DNA from: Archivesica marissinica
Taxonomy: Eukaryota; Mollusca; Bivalvia; Venerida; Vesicomyidae
Direction: 5' to 3'
DNA length: 64,000 bases
Assembly: GCA_014843695.1 (NCBI GenBank)
Contig: CM026398.1
Location: forward strand, 16,044,414-16,108,413
The first letter of the stretch is position 1. Every line of letters begins with the position of its first letter. A program made the position numbers and the translations under genes. The notes beneath the pieces are model-generated. The model had not been told where the DNA came from. It was given only the letters and a program-made list of their open reading frames with translations, and made no database searches. This document shows, piece by piece, positions 1 to 9,334 of this stretch.

Positions 1-535
1 TCTGGAATGGGGTTCTCTCTGTATCATTACACTATCCTCCATAACACCACGGAAATTAACCAGAAACACCTCTGTAATGGGTTTCTCTCTGTATCATTAC
101 ATTATCCCCCTAACACCACGGAAATTAACCAGAAACACCTCTGTAATGGGTTTCTATCTGTATCATTACATTATCCTCCGTAACACCACGGAAATTAGCC
201 AGAAAAACCTCTGGAATGAGATTCCCTCTGTACCATTACATTATCCTCCGTAACACCAGGGAAATTAGTCAGAAAACCCTATGGAATGGGGTTCTCTCTG
301 TATCATTGCATTATCCTCCGCAACACCACGGAAATTAGCCAGAAAAACCTCTGGAATGGGGTTTTCTCTGTATCATTACATTATCCTCCGTAGCACCACG
401 GAAAATAACCAGAAACACATGGAATGGGGTTCTCTCTGTATCATTACATTATCCTCCATAACGCCACGGGAATTAACCAGAAAAACCTCTGGAATGGGGT
501 TCTCTTTGTATCATTGCATTATCCTCCGTAACATT
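1..535. repeat. 70-bp minisatellite built from SINE-1 body sequence
   Basis: About eight head-to-tail units of 69-70 bp, starting near 1, 71, 140, 210, 280, 350, 419 (shortened) and 489. Each unit opens with CTCTGGAATGGGGTTCTCT and continues to TATCATTACATTATCCTCC. That half matches the internal part of the intact SINE-1 copies in this window (for example near 34470-34505). The other half (AACACCACGGAAATTA) is not SINE-1. Open frames here are repeat-derived and no gene is supported. Confidence 0.85.
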
Positions 536-540
536 ATTAT

Positions 541-665
541 TAGTTTAAGCACTCTCGAGACCTCATTTCTGATGGAACCCATCGCCATGAAGGAGAAAGT
601 GTCTGACATCAGGACATCACAACCACAATGGCTTTGCTGGGTTCGAACTCTCAACCTCTCGATTA
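541..665 (-). repeat. SINE-3 fragment
   Basis: Contains CTCGAGACCTCATTTCTGAT and a GATGGAACCCATCGCC-like block in the antisense orientation of SINE-3. It ends near a degenerate B-box complement (GGGTTCGAACTC). Both ends are eroded. Confidence 0.65.
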
Positions 666-925
666 TTATGCGGACTCTATATCCAATGCACCTTATGTGC
701 TCCGGTCTGCATCATGCTCTATGTGCTCCGGTCTGCATCATGCTATCGTTGCTTGTTTGGGGCGGACTCTATATCCAATGCACCTTATGTGCTCCGGTCT
801 GCATTATGCTCTCGCTGCTTGTTTGGGACGGACTCTATATCCAATGCACCTTATGTGCTCCGGTCTGCATCATGCTCTATGTGCTCCGATCTGCATTATG
901 CTCGCGTTGCTTGTTTTGGATGGAA
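666..925. repeat. Compound short tandem repeat
   Basis: Repeats of TATGTGCTCCGGTCTGCAT followed by ATGCTC, with a longer unit that also contains GGACTCTATATCCAATGCAC. Roughly six copies of the short core. Three overlapping frames are open through it, as expected for a repeat, and none looks like a gene. Confidence 0.75.
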
Positions 926-1524
926 TCTGAATTTAGTGAAAGCTGAATACATATCTCTTGTATTGTCGATAGCAGAATGTTTGTGAAGTTGTTAGTTGCA
1001 TGTTCCGTAACAGTTGCAGTCGGTAATAACTGGAATATTAGCAAAATTGTCACGTTTTCCTCTGACGGTGACATATCTCACACAATTAGCGGCATTGCTG
1101 GTTTTTCTATTACTTCCCTTGGCAGATAATATTCGATCTATCCAGACACTTTAAAGCGGAATATTCGTCCATGGAAATATATTGAAGTATATTGAAAAGT
1201 ACGAAATTGGCGAATTTACCCTTTGTGAAAAATACAAAATGTAATATATGTGTGAGTTATATAACGCTGTTAATTTAGAATGTTGTCTGCGTGTAATGCC
1301 TTACTAATGATAGGGGTAATTAACGTTTTGCCAATATATGCTAGGTTAATTTTTTGGACTTAAGATTATACTTATTATCATTGACAAAAGATAAAATACA
1401 TTTTTATAAAATTTAAAAAACGTTTCTACAAGATAGCGAGTATTGCTCATAGAGAAAAATAATTGGCGCATGCATGAACTTGTCGACCAATCAATACGCA
1501 ATGACTGTGTCATTGTGAGTGTTG
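926..1524. other. AT-rich single-copy-looking stretch, no gene seen
   Basis: No ORF of coding character, no recognisable repeat and no splice-bounded exon could be supported here. Confidence 0.5.
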
Positions 1525-1807
1525 GTTTTACGTTTATTTATCGTCGCTACCGGTTGCCCATATGAGCGACGCCTCCTGAAGAGATTCGTCATTTTAGATT
1601 TTTGTGAGGATAGTGCAATGATACAGTGACCCATTCCAGAATAGCCTCTGGTTCTTTTACGTGTACGGTGTAAAGCACCGACACGAGACCTCGGTTTAAC
1701 GTCCCATCAGAAATACTGTTAATTTTATTAGTGTCAGACGGGTGATCGAACCTGCGATCATTGGATTATCAGTCCAGCGTGTTACCACTGGACTACAGAT
1801 CCGTCAG
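1525..1807 (-). mobile_element. SINE-1 copy, near full length
   Basis: Read on the minus strand it starts with a tRNA-like head (A-box region TAGTCCAGTGG, Thr-like anticodon region). The body contains CGAGGTCTCGTGTCGGTGC. It ends with the GTCGCTCATATGGGC hairpin and an ATAAATAAACGT tail. The B box is mildly degraded. Confidence 0.85.
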
Positions 1808-2016
1808 TGTGAAAACTGCCGATTGATATTCGACCAAGGCCTACACTGTATGTTGTGACGTCAATAAATCCGGAATCAAGGGAAGTAAGTCAGACTAGAT
1901 TTAGAGCACCGTCTATCTAAATAATAATATCTACACCCAAAGTTCTCGAAAACGAAAGTAGCTGGTTGTAGATAGATAGTTTACTTATAGATCAATGAGT
2001 TTGTATTGTGTGATTA

Positions 2017-2505
2017 GAGTGGTGGAACCTATGCTCGGCGTGGCGTATTCCTATGCTCGGCGTATTCCTATGCTCGTGTATTCCTATGCTCGGCGTATTT
2101 TCCATTTTCATCCGTATTTAAAATATTTATATAGTTCTAGGCTAATTTCGCTGACAGAGTTGAAGCATGGTTCGATGATGATTGAGCTTATTTACCCTCG
2201 CCGCCAGCGAACCATATGGGCGAGCGTAGGTTCAATAGCATCGCGTTGAGTGTATCGGTAGGCTGATGCAACTGTCATGTGACTACAGGCAAATCATTGG
2301 GAGAATATTTCCACCGAAACTGATACGGTGTATGAGCAAATCGGGTAGCTATCCGAATTTAAAAAATCTACACCTAACCCGAAACATAGTTTATATACCA
2401 TTTCTGATTAAGACCAATACGTGTTTTTATTCAATGATGTACTATATCAAAAAATAAATAAAAAATAACAAGTACGCCGTGCATAGGTGCCCTGAAATTT
2501 TTGAA
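2017..2505 (+). mobile_element. MITE copy with left terminus only
   Basis: Homologous to the complete element at 4725-5331: the same left end (TGGAACCTATGCTCGGCGT), the same internal GTTCTAGGCTAATTTCGCTG and the same AAGTACGCCGTGCATAGGTG. The right terminal inverted repeat is missing. The left end carries a local expansion of TATGCTCGGCGTATTCC (about 2030-2098), and a 55-bp hairpin retroposon interrupts it at 2174-2228. Confidence 0.75.
2174..2228 (-). mobile_element. Hairpin-only micro-retroposon, copy A
   Basis: A 55-bp insertion relative to the sister MITE at 4725-5331, which reads GCATGGTTCAATAGCAT without it. GGTTC occurs at both boundaries (2169-2173 and 2229-2233), consistent with a short target-site duplication. 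On the minus strand it is a CTCGCCC..GGCGAGGG-type stem-loop followed by TAAATAAGCTCAATCATCATC-like sequence, ending in ATC repeats. See copies at 8774, 48615 and 62455. Confidence 0.75.
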
Positions 2506-2705
2506 ATAAAATGTGTTATTTCACTGGTTGAAAGCCGTGGAATAACACATTTGATTTCTCACTGCTTTGCTGCAATACACGTGTCATACTTAGCAGCTAC
2601 ATCTTGTGAAATGTTGTTGATGCAAGTGTTTTTCGGACTCAAGCTGTCGGTTACATCATTTACGGTCGTCTAAGCATGACGTCCTAATGCCATTTGTTTT
2701 TACAA

Positions 2706-3150
2706 ATTCATTTGAGCTTGATTGCGAAACAAGTTATTACAACTTATATTAATCACTTACGAGACCTCATTCCTAATGGAATCCATTGCCACGAGGGAGA
2801 TAGAAGAGCATGTGGAATTTAACCCATTTGATTCTGGATACCGTTCAAACAGTATTTGCAAAGAACACAGAGCCAGATCAGCTACCATGGAACATGTTGT
2901 CTGATCAGGCTCTATGCTGTTTGCTATTCAGATGATCTTGCTAAGACACTTGGCTATGTAGCAAACAACATAGATCCTGATCAGCATGCTGCGGCTGATC
3001 TGGATCTATGTTCTTTGCAAATGTCGTTAAATGTATCCAGAATCAAATGGGTTAAATGCACAATCGTAACGGCCACAGTTGGGTTTGAACTCTGGGCCTT
3101 TCACACCTGAAGCGAATGCGCTACCACTATCATGACTTCCAATCGGATAC
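2706..3150 (-). mobile_element. SINE-3 copy split by a MITE
   Basis: The tail (GATTGCGAAACAAGTTATTA) and body lie at 2706-2822. The SINE resumes at 3052 with AATGCACAATCGTAACGG and a tRNA-like head containing CACCTGAAGCGAATGCGC. The intervening 229 bp is a separate element with TTAA duplications. A degenerate B box is present. Confidence 0.8.
2823..3051. mobile_element. piggyBac-like foldback MITE with TTAA target site
   Basis: The element is 229 bp. It begins CCCATTTGATTCTGGATAC and ends with the imperfect reverse complement (GTATCCAGAATCAAATGGG), flanked by TTAA at 2819-2822 and 3052-3055. CCC..GGG ends with a TTAA duplication are the hallmark of piggyBac-type elements. The interior is also inverted (GATCCTGATCAGCATGC). 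It is inserted in a SINE-3 copy and has no coding capacity. A relative lies at 26815-27047. Confidence 0.85.
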
Positions 3151-3490
3151 ATAGAGCTAGTTCATTACAAATACAAGTAAACAATTAGACCACCCGTGAG
3201 AATACGAGATTGCATTGATTATGGATTTATGGGAAATCAAAATGGTTGTCTTCAATACAGGTTGGGTCTGTATGTAGTTATTGTAATATATTTTAAAATC
3301 TATTTAAATTTTATACATGCCGTACCTGAAATTTTGCGCTGTATATTACTAACATCCTTCTGTAAGGTAGCAACTGAAATGTCAGTGCCATAGGCCACAT
3401 ACCAGTATGCAGGAAGCTACAAATACTATGTTAATTATAACCCCCACCATCCAAGTTTGGCAGGGGGTTAATAGGGGTCATTTTATTTAA
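3151..3490. other. No gene seen
   Basis: AT-rich sequence between a SINE and a minisatellite. A 65-codon open frame here has no recognisable content. Confidence 0.5.
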
Positions 3491-3494
3491 ACTG

Positions 3495-4405
3495 CTTCAA
3501 CGATTCAAGATGATGACATTTCAGAGAACAACTCTCTCAGTGATGTCGAGGTAAACATGTCACATTTCAGAGAACAACTATCTCAGTGATGTCGAGGTAA
3601 ACATGTCACACATTTCAGAGAACAACTCTCTCAGTGATGTTGGGGTAAACATGTCACACATTTCAGAGAACAAATCTCTGTGATGTCGAGGTAAACATGT
3701 CACACATTTCAGAGAACAACTCTCTGTGATGTCGAGGTAAACATGTCACACATTTCAGAGAACAACTCTCTCAGTGATGTCTGGGTAAACATGTCACACA
3801 TTTCAGAGAACAACTCAGTGATGTCGGGGTAAACATGTCACACATTTCAGAGAACAACTCTCTCAGTGATGTCGAGGTAAACATGTCACACATTTCAGAG
3901 AACAACTCTCTCATTGATGTCGAGGTAAACATGTCACACATTTCAGAGAACAACTCAGTGATGTCGGGGTAAACATGTCACACATTTCAGAGAACAACTC
4001 TCTCAGTGATGTCGAGGTAAACATGTCACACATTTCAGAGAACAACTCAGTGATGTCTGGGTAATCATGTCACACATTTCAGAGAACAACTCTCTCAGTG
4101 ATGTCGAGGTAAACATGTCACACATTTCAGAGAACAACTCAGTGATGTCAGGGTAAACATGTCACACATTTCAGAGAACAACTCTCTCAGTGATGTCGAG
4201 GTAAACATGTCACACATTTCAGAGAACAACTCTCTCAGTGATGTCGAGGTAAACATGTCACACATTTCAGAGAACAACTCAGTGATGTCAAGGTAATCAT
4301 GTCACACATTTCAGAGAACAACTCTCTCAGTGATGTCGAGGTAAACATGTCACACATTTCAGAGGACAACTCTCTCAGTGATGTCGAGGTAAACATGTCA
4401 CACTT
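3495..4405. repeat. 48-bp minisatellite
   Basis: About 19 units containing CATTTCAGAGAACAACTCTC and AGTGATGTCGAGGTAAACA. Shorter units lack the second CTCT block. No gene is supported; the minus-strand frames are periodic peptides. Confidence 0.9.
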
Positions 4406-4494
4406 AGAGGTTAAATATAATGTATTTGATATGTTGTGCCCCGCTCCATGTATCTAACTGATTTGAAATAATTTGGTGCAAACGTTCCCCATAT

Positions 4495-4655
4495 ACAGTC
4501 AAACCTGTCTATAAAGGCCACCCTCAGGAAAGTCAAAAAGTGGCCTTTGTTGGAAGGTGGCCTCTCAATAGAGGGTTAAAATGCATTGAAAATGGCTCGA
4601 TGGGAGAGAAAAATGGTGGTCGTTAGAGACAGGTTTTTCTTAGGTTTGGACTATG
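4495..4655. mobile_element. Probable DNA-transposon remnant
   Basis: Starts CAGTCAAACCTGTCTATAAA and ends with a partial inverted match (GAGACAGGTTT, then GGTTTGGAC). The middle has GGCCACC and GGTGGCC blocks in opposite orientations. This is consistent with a small inverted-repeat element. No target duplication was established. Confidence 0.5.
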
Positions 4656-4724
4656 TGCATCGTTCAGTCTCGCTGATTTACCTTGTCCAGAGCTATAACC
4701 CATGAAATTAGACAATAATTACTA

Positions 4725-5331
4725 GAGTGGTGGAACCTATGCTCGGCGTATTTGTAAATATTTATATAGTTCTAGGCTAATTTCGCTGACAGAGTTGAAG
4801 CATGGTTCAATAGCATTCCGTTACGTGTATCGGTAGCCTGATGCAACTGTCGCGCGACTGATCCAGCAGACGAATATAAACAAACAAATCATTGGGAGAA
4901 TATTTCCACCGAATCTGATACGGTGTACGAGCAATTCAGGTAGCTATCCGAATTTTAAAAAATCTACCACTAACCCGAAAAATAGTTTTTATACCATTTC
5001 TGATTAAGACCAATAAGTGTTTTTATTCAATGACGTACTATATCAAAATAAGATATTCAACAAGTTATTGTGGATAAATAAAATATAACAAGTACGCTGT
5101 GCATAGGTGCCCTGAAGTCTTGAGTTCTCCATATAAACGGGTGCCAACCCGACACCATTGCAATAGCTGTATTGAGCAGCAAGGTCACATGATGAAACTA
5201 AAACTGTCAACAGTTGGTTTTTGATAGTTGTTTTCACAACTTAGGAAAATAATATTATACGGCAAGTGCAATTAACATTTTATACTGGTCATTATATGTG
5301 GGATTTACGCCGAGCATAGATTCCATCAATC
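4725..5331. mobile_element. Complete MITE, about 607 bp, TA target site
   Basis: The terminal inverted repeats match over roughly 26 bp with a few mismatches. The left end contains CCTATGCTCGGCGTA and the right end TACGCCGAGCATAGATTCC. Both ends are flanked by TA (4723-4724 and 5332-5333), the usual Tc1/mariner target. No transposase is encoded. It serves as the empty-site reference for the 55-bp insertion in its sister copy at 2017. Confidence 0.75.
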
Positions 5332-5333
5332 TA

Positions 5334-5885
5334 TGCATTTATTGATGTGATCACGAGACAGTTTCGTTCATTTTCTGAATTTATGTGATAAGAATTCCTG
5401 CTATGTATTCGTATTATAGGTATTAAAATTGTCCAGTGAAAGCTTGGAACTAGTTCCCTGAAAACAATTGATGTACGCATAGGAATACAGGCTTGAGCTG
5501 GAACCCAGAAATGGCCAGGTCAATCCATTTACGTAGTTGAAATTTTGCAACAATAGTTGGTTACAATATGATTCGCGAATGTTGATGTGGTATTTACTAT
5601 AATGTAGGATAGGAGTTCATGTTATTGTCAACATGTTTGCCTTCAATTAATAAATTATTCACTTTATAATTTATATACATTCACTTAGCCTGGGTTCCAG
5701 TCTGTCGATTTTTCACTTTTTAACTTCTGGCAAAATGATCAGAAACTCAATACGGCCCAATTAATAGTCTCGGTGTTAAAATATATTCATTTGACTACCA
5801 GGCAACATATAGCAACGCCTGTTCCTAGGCTAACATTCACTCAATACACTATCCGAGTGTGTATTATGCAAAGTGAATTTTCAAA
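5334..5885. other. AT-rich stretch, no gene seen
   Basis: No exon-like ORF, repeat or RNA gene could be supported. Confidence 0.5.
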
Positions 5886-6112
5886 CGTCGTGATAGCCCA
5901 GTGAATGCGCGTTCGCTTCAGGTGCGAAAGGTTCGTAGTTCGAGTCCCGCTGGACCCGTTACGAGTGTGCCCTTAGGCAAGGCATTTAAATTCCACGTTG
6001 CCTTTTCTCTCTCCCTCGTGGCGATGGATTCCACCAGGAATGAAGTCTCGAGAGTGATTAATATAAGTTGTAAGAACTTGTTTCGCAATAGAGCTAAAAT
6101 AAATTTGTATAA
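5886..6112 (+). mobile_element. SINE-3 copy, full length
   Basis: The tRNA-like head has an A box (TAGCCCAGTGAATGCG) and B box (AGTTCGAGTCC). The body follows (TTAGGCAAGGCATTTAAATT), then the 3' tail AAGAACTTGTTTCGCAAT and an AATAAA-rich end. It lies 44 bp upstream of the cysteine-rich exon. Confidence 0.85.
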
Positions 6113-6156
6113 TCTAAAACTACATATTTATATGTAATAATTGTTCTTGTTATAAG

Positions 6157-6357
6157 CTCAAGAAAGCGATGCTACAGACCATTCGAAGGATGCTACTTAC
6201 TACAGGTGTCCGTTTCAACTCTTTAATGCCGGAAAGCGTGTGACGGATGCTAATGGACTGGTGGTGTATTGTGATGTTAAAGATGTTCGTTGCCCATCAC
6301 TGCACTTCTGTAGCTATGGATACGCGGATGGGCGTTTGGTCTGTTGTCATACCCTAG
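6157..6357 (+). CDS. Orphan exon of a cysteine-rich, probably secreted protein
   Basis: A 201-nt exon candidate lies between an AG at 6155-6156 (an alternative at 6161-6162 has the same phase) and a GT donor at 6358 (CTAG then GTAATT). The reading frame is open throughout. It encodes a segment with six cysteines in the order C..C..C..C..CC, including YYRCPFQLFNAGKRV, VRCPSLHFCSYGYADG and a closing CC pair. It starts and ends in phase 1, the symmetric arrangement typical of shuffled extracellular modules. The C..CPS..C..CC spacing recalls lustrin- or EB-type cysteine modules, but that is a resemblance only. No partner exon was found in the window, so the gene may extend left or be a relic. The acceptor has a weak pyrimidine tract. 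Confidence 0.55.
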
Positions 6358-6395
6358 GTAATTTCATTATTTAAATACAACGATGTAATTAAATT

Positions 6396-6690
6396 GACGG
6401 ATCTGTAGTCCAGTGGTAACACGCTGGACTGGTAATCCAGGGATCACAGGTTCGATCCCCCGTCTGACCCTAATAACATTTTAACAGTTTCTTTCAGAAG
6501 GGACTTTAAATCGAGGTCTCGTGTCGGTGCTTTACACCGTGCACGTACAAGAACCAGAGGAGACTCTGGAATGGGTCTCTTTCTGTATCATTGCACTAAC
6601 CTTCAAAAATCTAAAATGACTAATCTCTTCAGGAGGCGTCGCTCATATGGGCAACCGGTAGCGACGATAAATATACGTAAAACACACACA
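6396..6690 (+). mobile_element. SINE-1 copy, full length
   Basis: The tRNA-like head has CTGGACTGGTAATCCAG, a perfect anticodon stem around a Thr-like GGT, and a GGTTCGATCCC B box. The body and the GTCGCTCATATGGGC..AGCGAC hairpin are followed by ATAAATATACGTAAAAC. It begins 38 bp after the cysteine-rich exon. Confidence 0.9.
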
Positions 6691-7160
6691 TAAATTGCGT
6701 CAAGATGTGTTCAACTGATGTAGTTGAATAATTAAATCATGAACCTCAAATCCAATGAATAATAAGTACCGTAGCCAGAGGCAAATTTCAACCGAGGAAA
6801 TCTAGGGTGGTCCGGGGGCATGTCCCCCCTTAAAATTGGTGTGGTATAGAAGCGATTTCCTGCGTTTTCTGATTTAATGAGTTTAGACGTATACATATGT
6901 ACTGACCATTCAGCTCTCTAGCAGTCAACATTTTATACAGTAAAGGGATATTTTTTTGCATTTTATTTATTTCATTTCCCCATTTTTCTTTGCTTTGGAA
7001 ATTTTAACCAAAGCAGCTGCCTCGGTGTGCCTCAGTGTGACTACGGACCGGAACAAAATACACATTACTGTACACCATTTCCATGACGGGAACTTCGTGG
7101 TCCCACTGGAGATGTCCATATTTGTTCATATGAAAAAGCTATTCAGCTGGTGTCCCATTG
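6691..7160. other. No gene seen
   Basis: AT-rich sequence. A short open frame near 6956-7168 has no recognisable domain. Confidence 0.45.
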
Positions 7161-7162
7161 TG

Positions 7163-7600
7163 CAGTAGGCCGGTGGTGGTTCTACCCGGGTTCCCGAGCA
7201 TGGAATTCTGCACTGATTGGCACCCGGAATCTTCCTCCACCAACAATTACTGGAGAGTTGCCATATGACGTAAGCTGTTGGTGAGACAGGAAGCTATCCA
7301 ACTGGCTTAAAGAAGGTCCATGGTTCTACCCGTGTTCCCGAACATGAAATACTGCACTGATTGGCACCCGGAGTCTTCCTCCACCAACAATTACTGGAGA
7401 GTTGCCATATGATCCAAGCTGTTGGTGAGACAGGAAGCTATCCAACTGGCTTAAAGAAGGTCGATGGTTCTAGCCGTGTTCCCCTGGATAAACTACTGCA
7501 CAGAGGGGCGCCCGTGGTCTTCCTGAACCAATAATTGCTGTTGAGTCGCCATATGACCTAAGCTGTTGTGTCGTTATTAACTTGAGCCTCAAAAAACAAA
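7163..7600 (+). repeat. Family-6 repeat, three tandem copies
   Basis: Three successive copies, about 145 bp each for the first two and diverged for the third. Shared blocks are GGTTCTACCCGGGTTCCCG, GCACCCGGAATCTTCCTCC and GAGTTGCCATATGA. The type of repeat is common in molluscan DNA; a search would be needed to name it. Confidence 0.75.
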
Positions 7601-7801
7601 CAAACAGTTGTGTGCTTCTATTATACATGTACAGTGTGTTGGTACAGGTGTGTCCACATATCTGTTGACCTCAGTTTCGAATTCCATGTAGAAGTAACCT
7701 TTAATATTACATAATCATAGCCGGAATAAAAAAATAACGAGATATCACCTCATTCTAGTGTTCGATTCATCTCATTTATAATTCAATATTTGCAGAATCA
7801 A

Positions 7802-7950
7802 TATCCAGCTGACTCGCGGAAGGTCGGTGGTTTTATCGTGGTTTCCTGTGAATTAAATACTGCTCGGAGAGGCACCCGGCGTCTTCCTTCGCCAATAGTA
7901 GCCGGAGAGTCGACATGCGACATAAGCTGTGTGTACGACTTAAACCCCTA
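7802..7950 (+). repeat. Family-6 repeat, single diverged copy
   Basis: Shares AAGGTCGGTGGTTTTA, GGCACCCGGCGTCTTCCTT and GAGAGTCGACATGCGAC with the tandem set just upstream. Confidence 0.7.
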
Positions 7951-8081
7951 AAGACGTCATAGTTCTACTATCAACTGTATGTCATAACACAACTGGCATA
8001 GCTTTGCATTATGTTGTATGGAGTCTCAAAGCTGCACAAATGAGATTTTGACATCATTTTTGATTTTATCGCATATGGGTA

Positions 8082-8534
8082 AAGGTTGTAAAACAACAAA
8101 TAAATTACCTATTAAATACATAGTAAAAAGTAAAATCATACAGTCTGTTCATTTATATTTCCAATCTTTCATTTCTTCCTCCACTGTGAAGAGGTATTCA
8201 AATCAGCCTGAAACACACCAAGAATATTTCAAATGTAATGTTTGAAATAGCCAGTGCTCACCTGTGAATAACGTCACTGTGTTTACACACTGTGTTTCCT
8301 CCGCCAAATCATACAGTATACCAACCTTCAGTTTGCAATGGCCTGAATTATAATACACATCTTATCTACACATCAACTAGTATGAAGTCTTCTCAAGTCA
8401 CATAATTTCTCAAAAAACACAAACTATACACTGCCTGTCATGAAAATGCATGTTTACCAAAAAGAAAAATGAACTATATTAGTTATTGGGACTACATTCG
8501 ATGCACGTCTGCCTATTTTACGTATATACAACCT
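8082..8534 (+). repeat. Dispersed repeat of about 450-500 bp, copy 1
   Basis: Nearly collinear with 40349-40849 in the same orientation. Shared blocks include GAAGAGGTATTCAAATCAGC, GTTTACACACTGTGT and CACTGCCTGTCATGAAAATG. It has no coding capacity. Nature unknown: it could be a non-autonomous transposon or a 3' fragment of a larger element. Confidence 0.8.
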
Positions 8535-8773
8535 AAAACACAATGAAAATTACAAATATTGACTTCAAAATGAAATAATCGAAAATATGAAAATGTGACA
8601 CCTCAATATTTTCTTCCGGTTCAAAATTGCGGTCCAATATGTGTGGCAGTTTTTAGTACACTAACAAATGACTGAATTATTTCTTTTTCTCTTTGTTTTG
8701 CAGGCCCATGAAGACCATCTGTCGATGCTGGGTCACTCTGATATATAATGTCGGATAATATTGCTTTCAATAT

Positions 8774-8824
8774 CACTCGCCCACATGGTTCGCCGGAGGC
8801 GAGGGTAAATAAGCTCAAATCATC
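8774..8824 (+). mobile_element. Hairpin-only micro-retroposon, copy C
   Basis: A 51-bp element with a perfect 11-bp direct repeat at its borders: GCTTTCAATAT at 8763-8773 and 8825-8835. It begins CACTCGCCCACATGGTTCG, forms a CTCGCC..GGCGAG stem with an inner GG-TTCG-CC tetraloop, and ends GGTAAATAAGCTCAAATCATC-like. This copy gives the clearest target-site duplication of the family. Confidence 0.85.
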
Positions 8825-8835
8825 GCTTTCAATAT

Positions 8836-9330
8836 AATATAATATATAATTGATCAATTTAAACCAAGACTGTTTCTTATGATAAATGACTCAGCATGCT
8901 TAAAACTTTAGTCATGAAACCACAAGCGAACAAGATGTTTGATCATATACTATTGGCGACATGTTAAGTGTATCATTTAAACAAGACGAACTATTCTATC
9001 AAACACTGAATTAAGCTCTTTGAAACAACTTATGCTGTTCCGAACAGTGAATTGGCCATGGGCACGATTCCTTGGCCTTTCCAAGGGAGTATGTAGTAGC
9101 GTACTGGAGTATAAGATAACAATTCAAGCGACACACAATTATGAGATAACGAATAATTACAATACCTTATGAATCTATCCGGCATGCTTCCACGCTATTG
9201 TTTCCGGTTCCGGTCGTGTGCGAGCACAGGTGCATTCACATGACGTAATGTCTAGACATTCATACCACAAACTATACTGAGATTGCGCGTAAACATAATA
9301 TCTGGTATATCCTAGGAGTCATGGTGGCAA
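8836..9330. other. No gene seen
   Basis: AT-rich sequence leading into the long minisatellite block. No exon, SINE or terminal repeat was recognised. Confidence 0.45.
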
Positions 9331-9334
9331 TATT

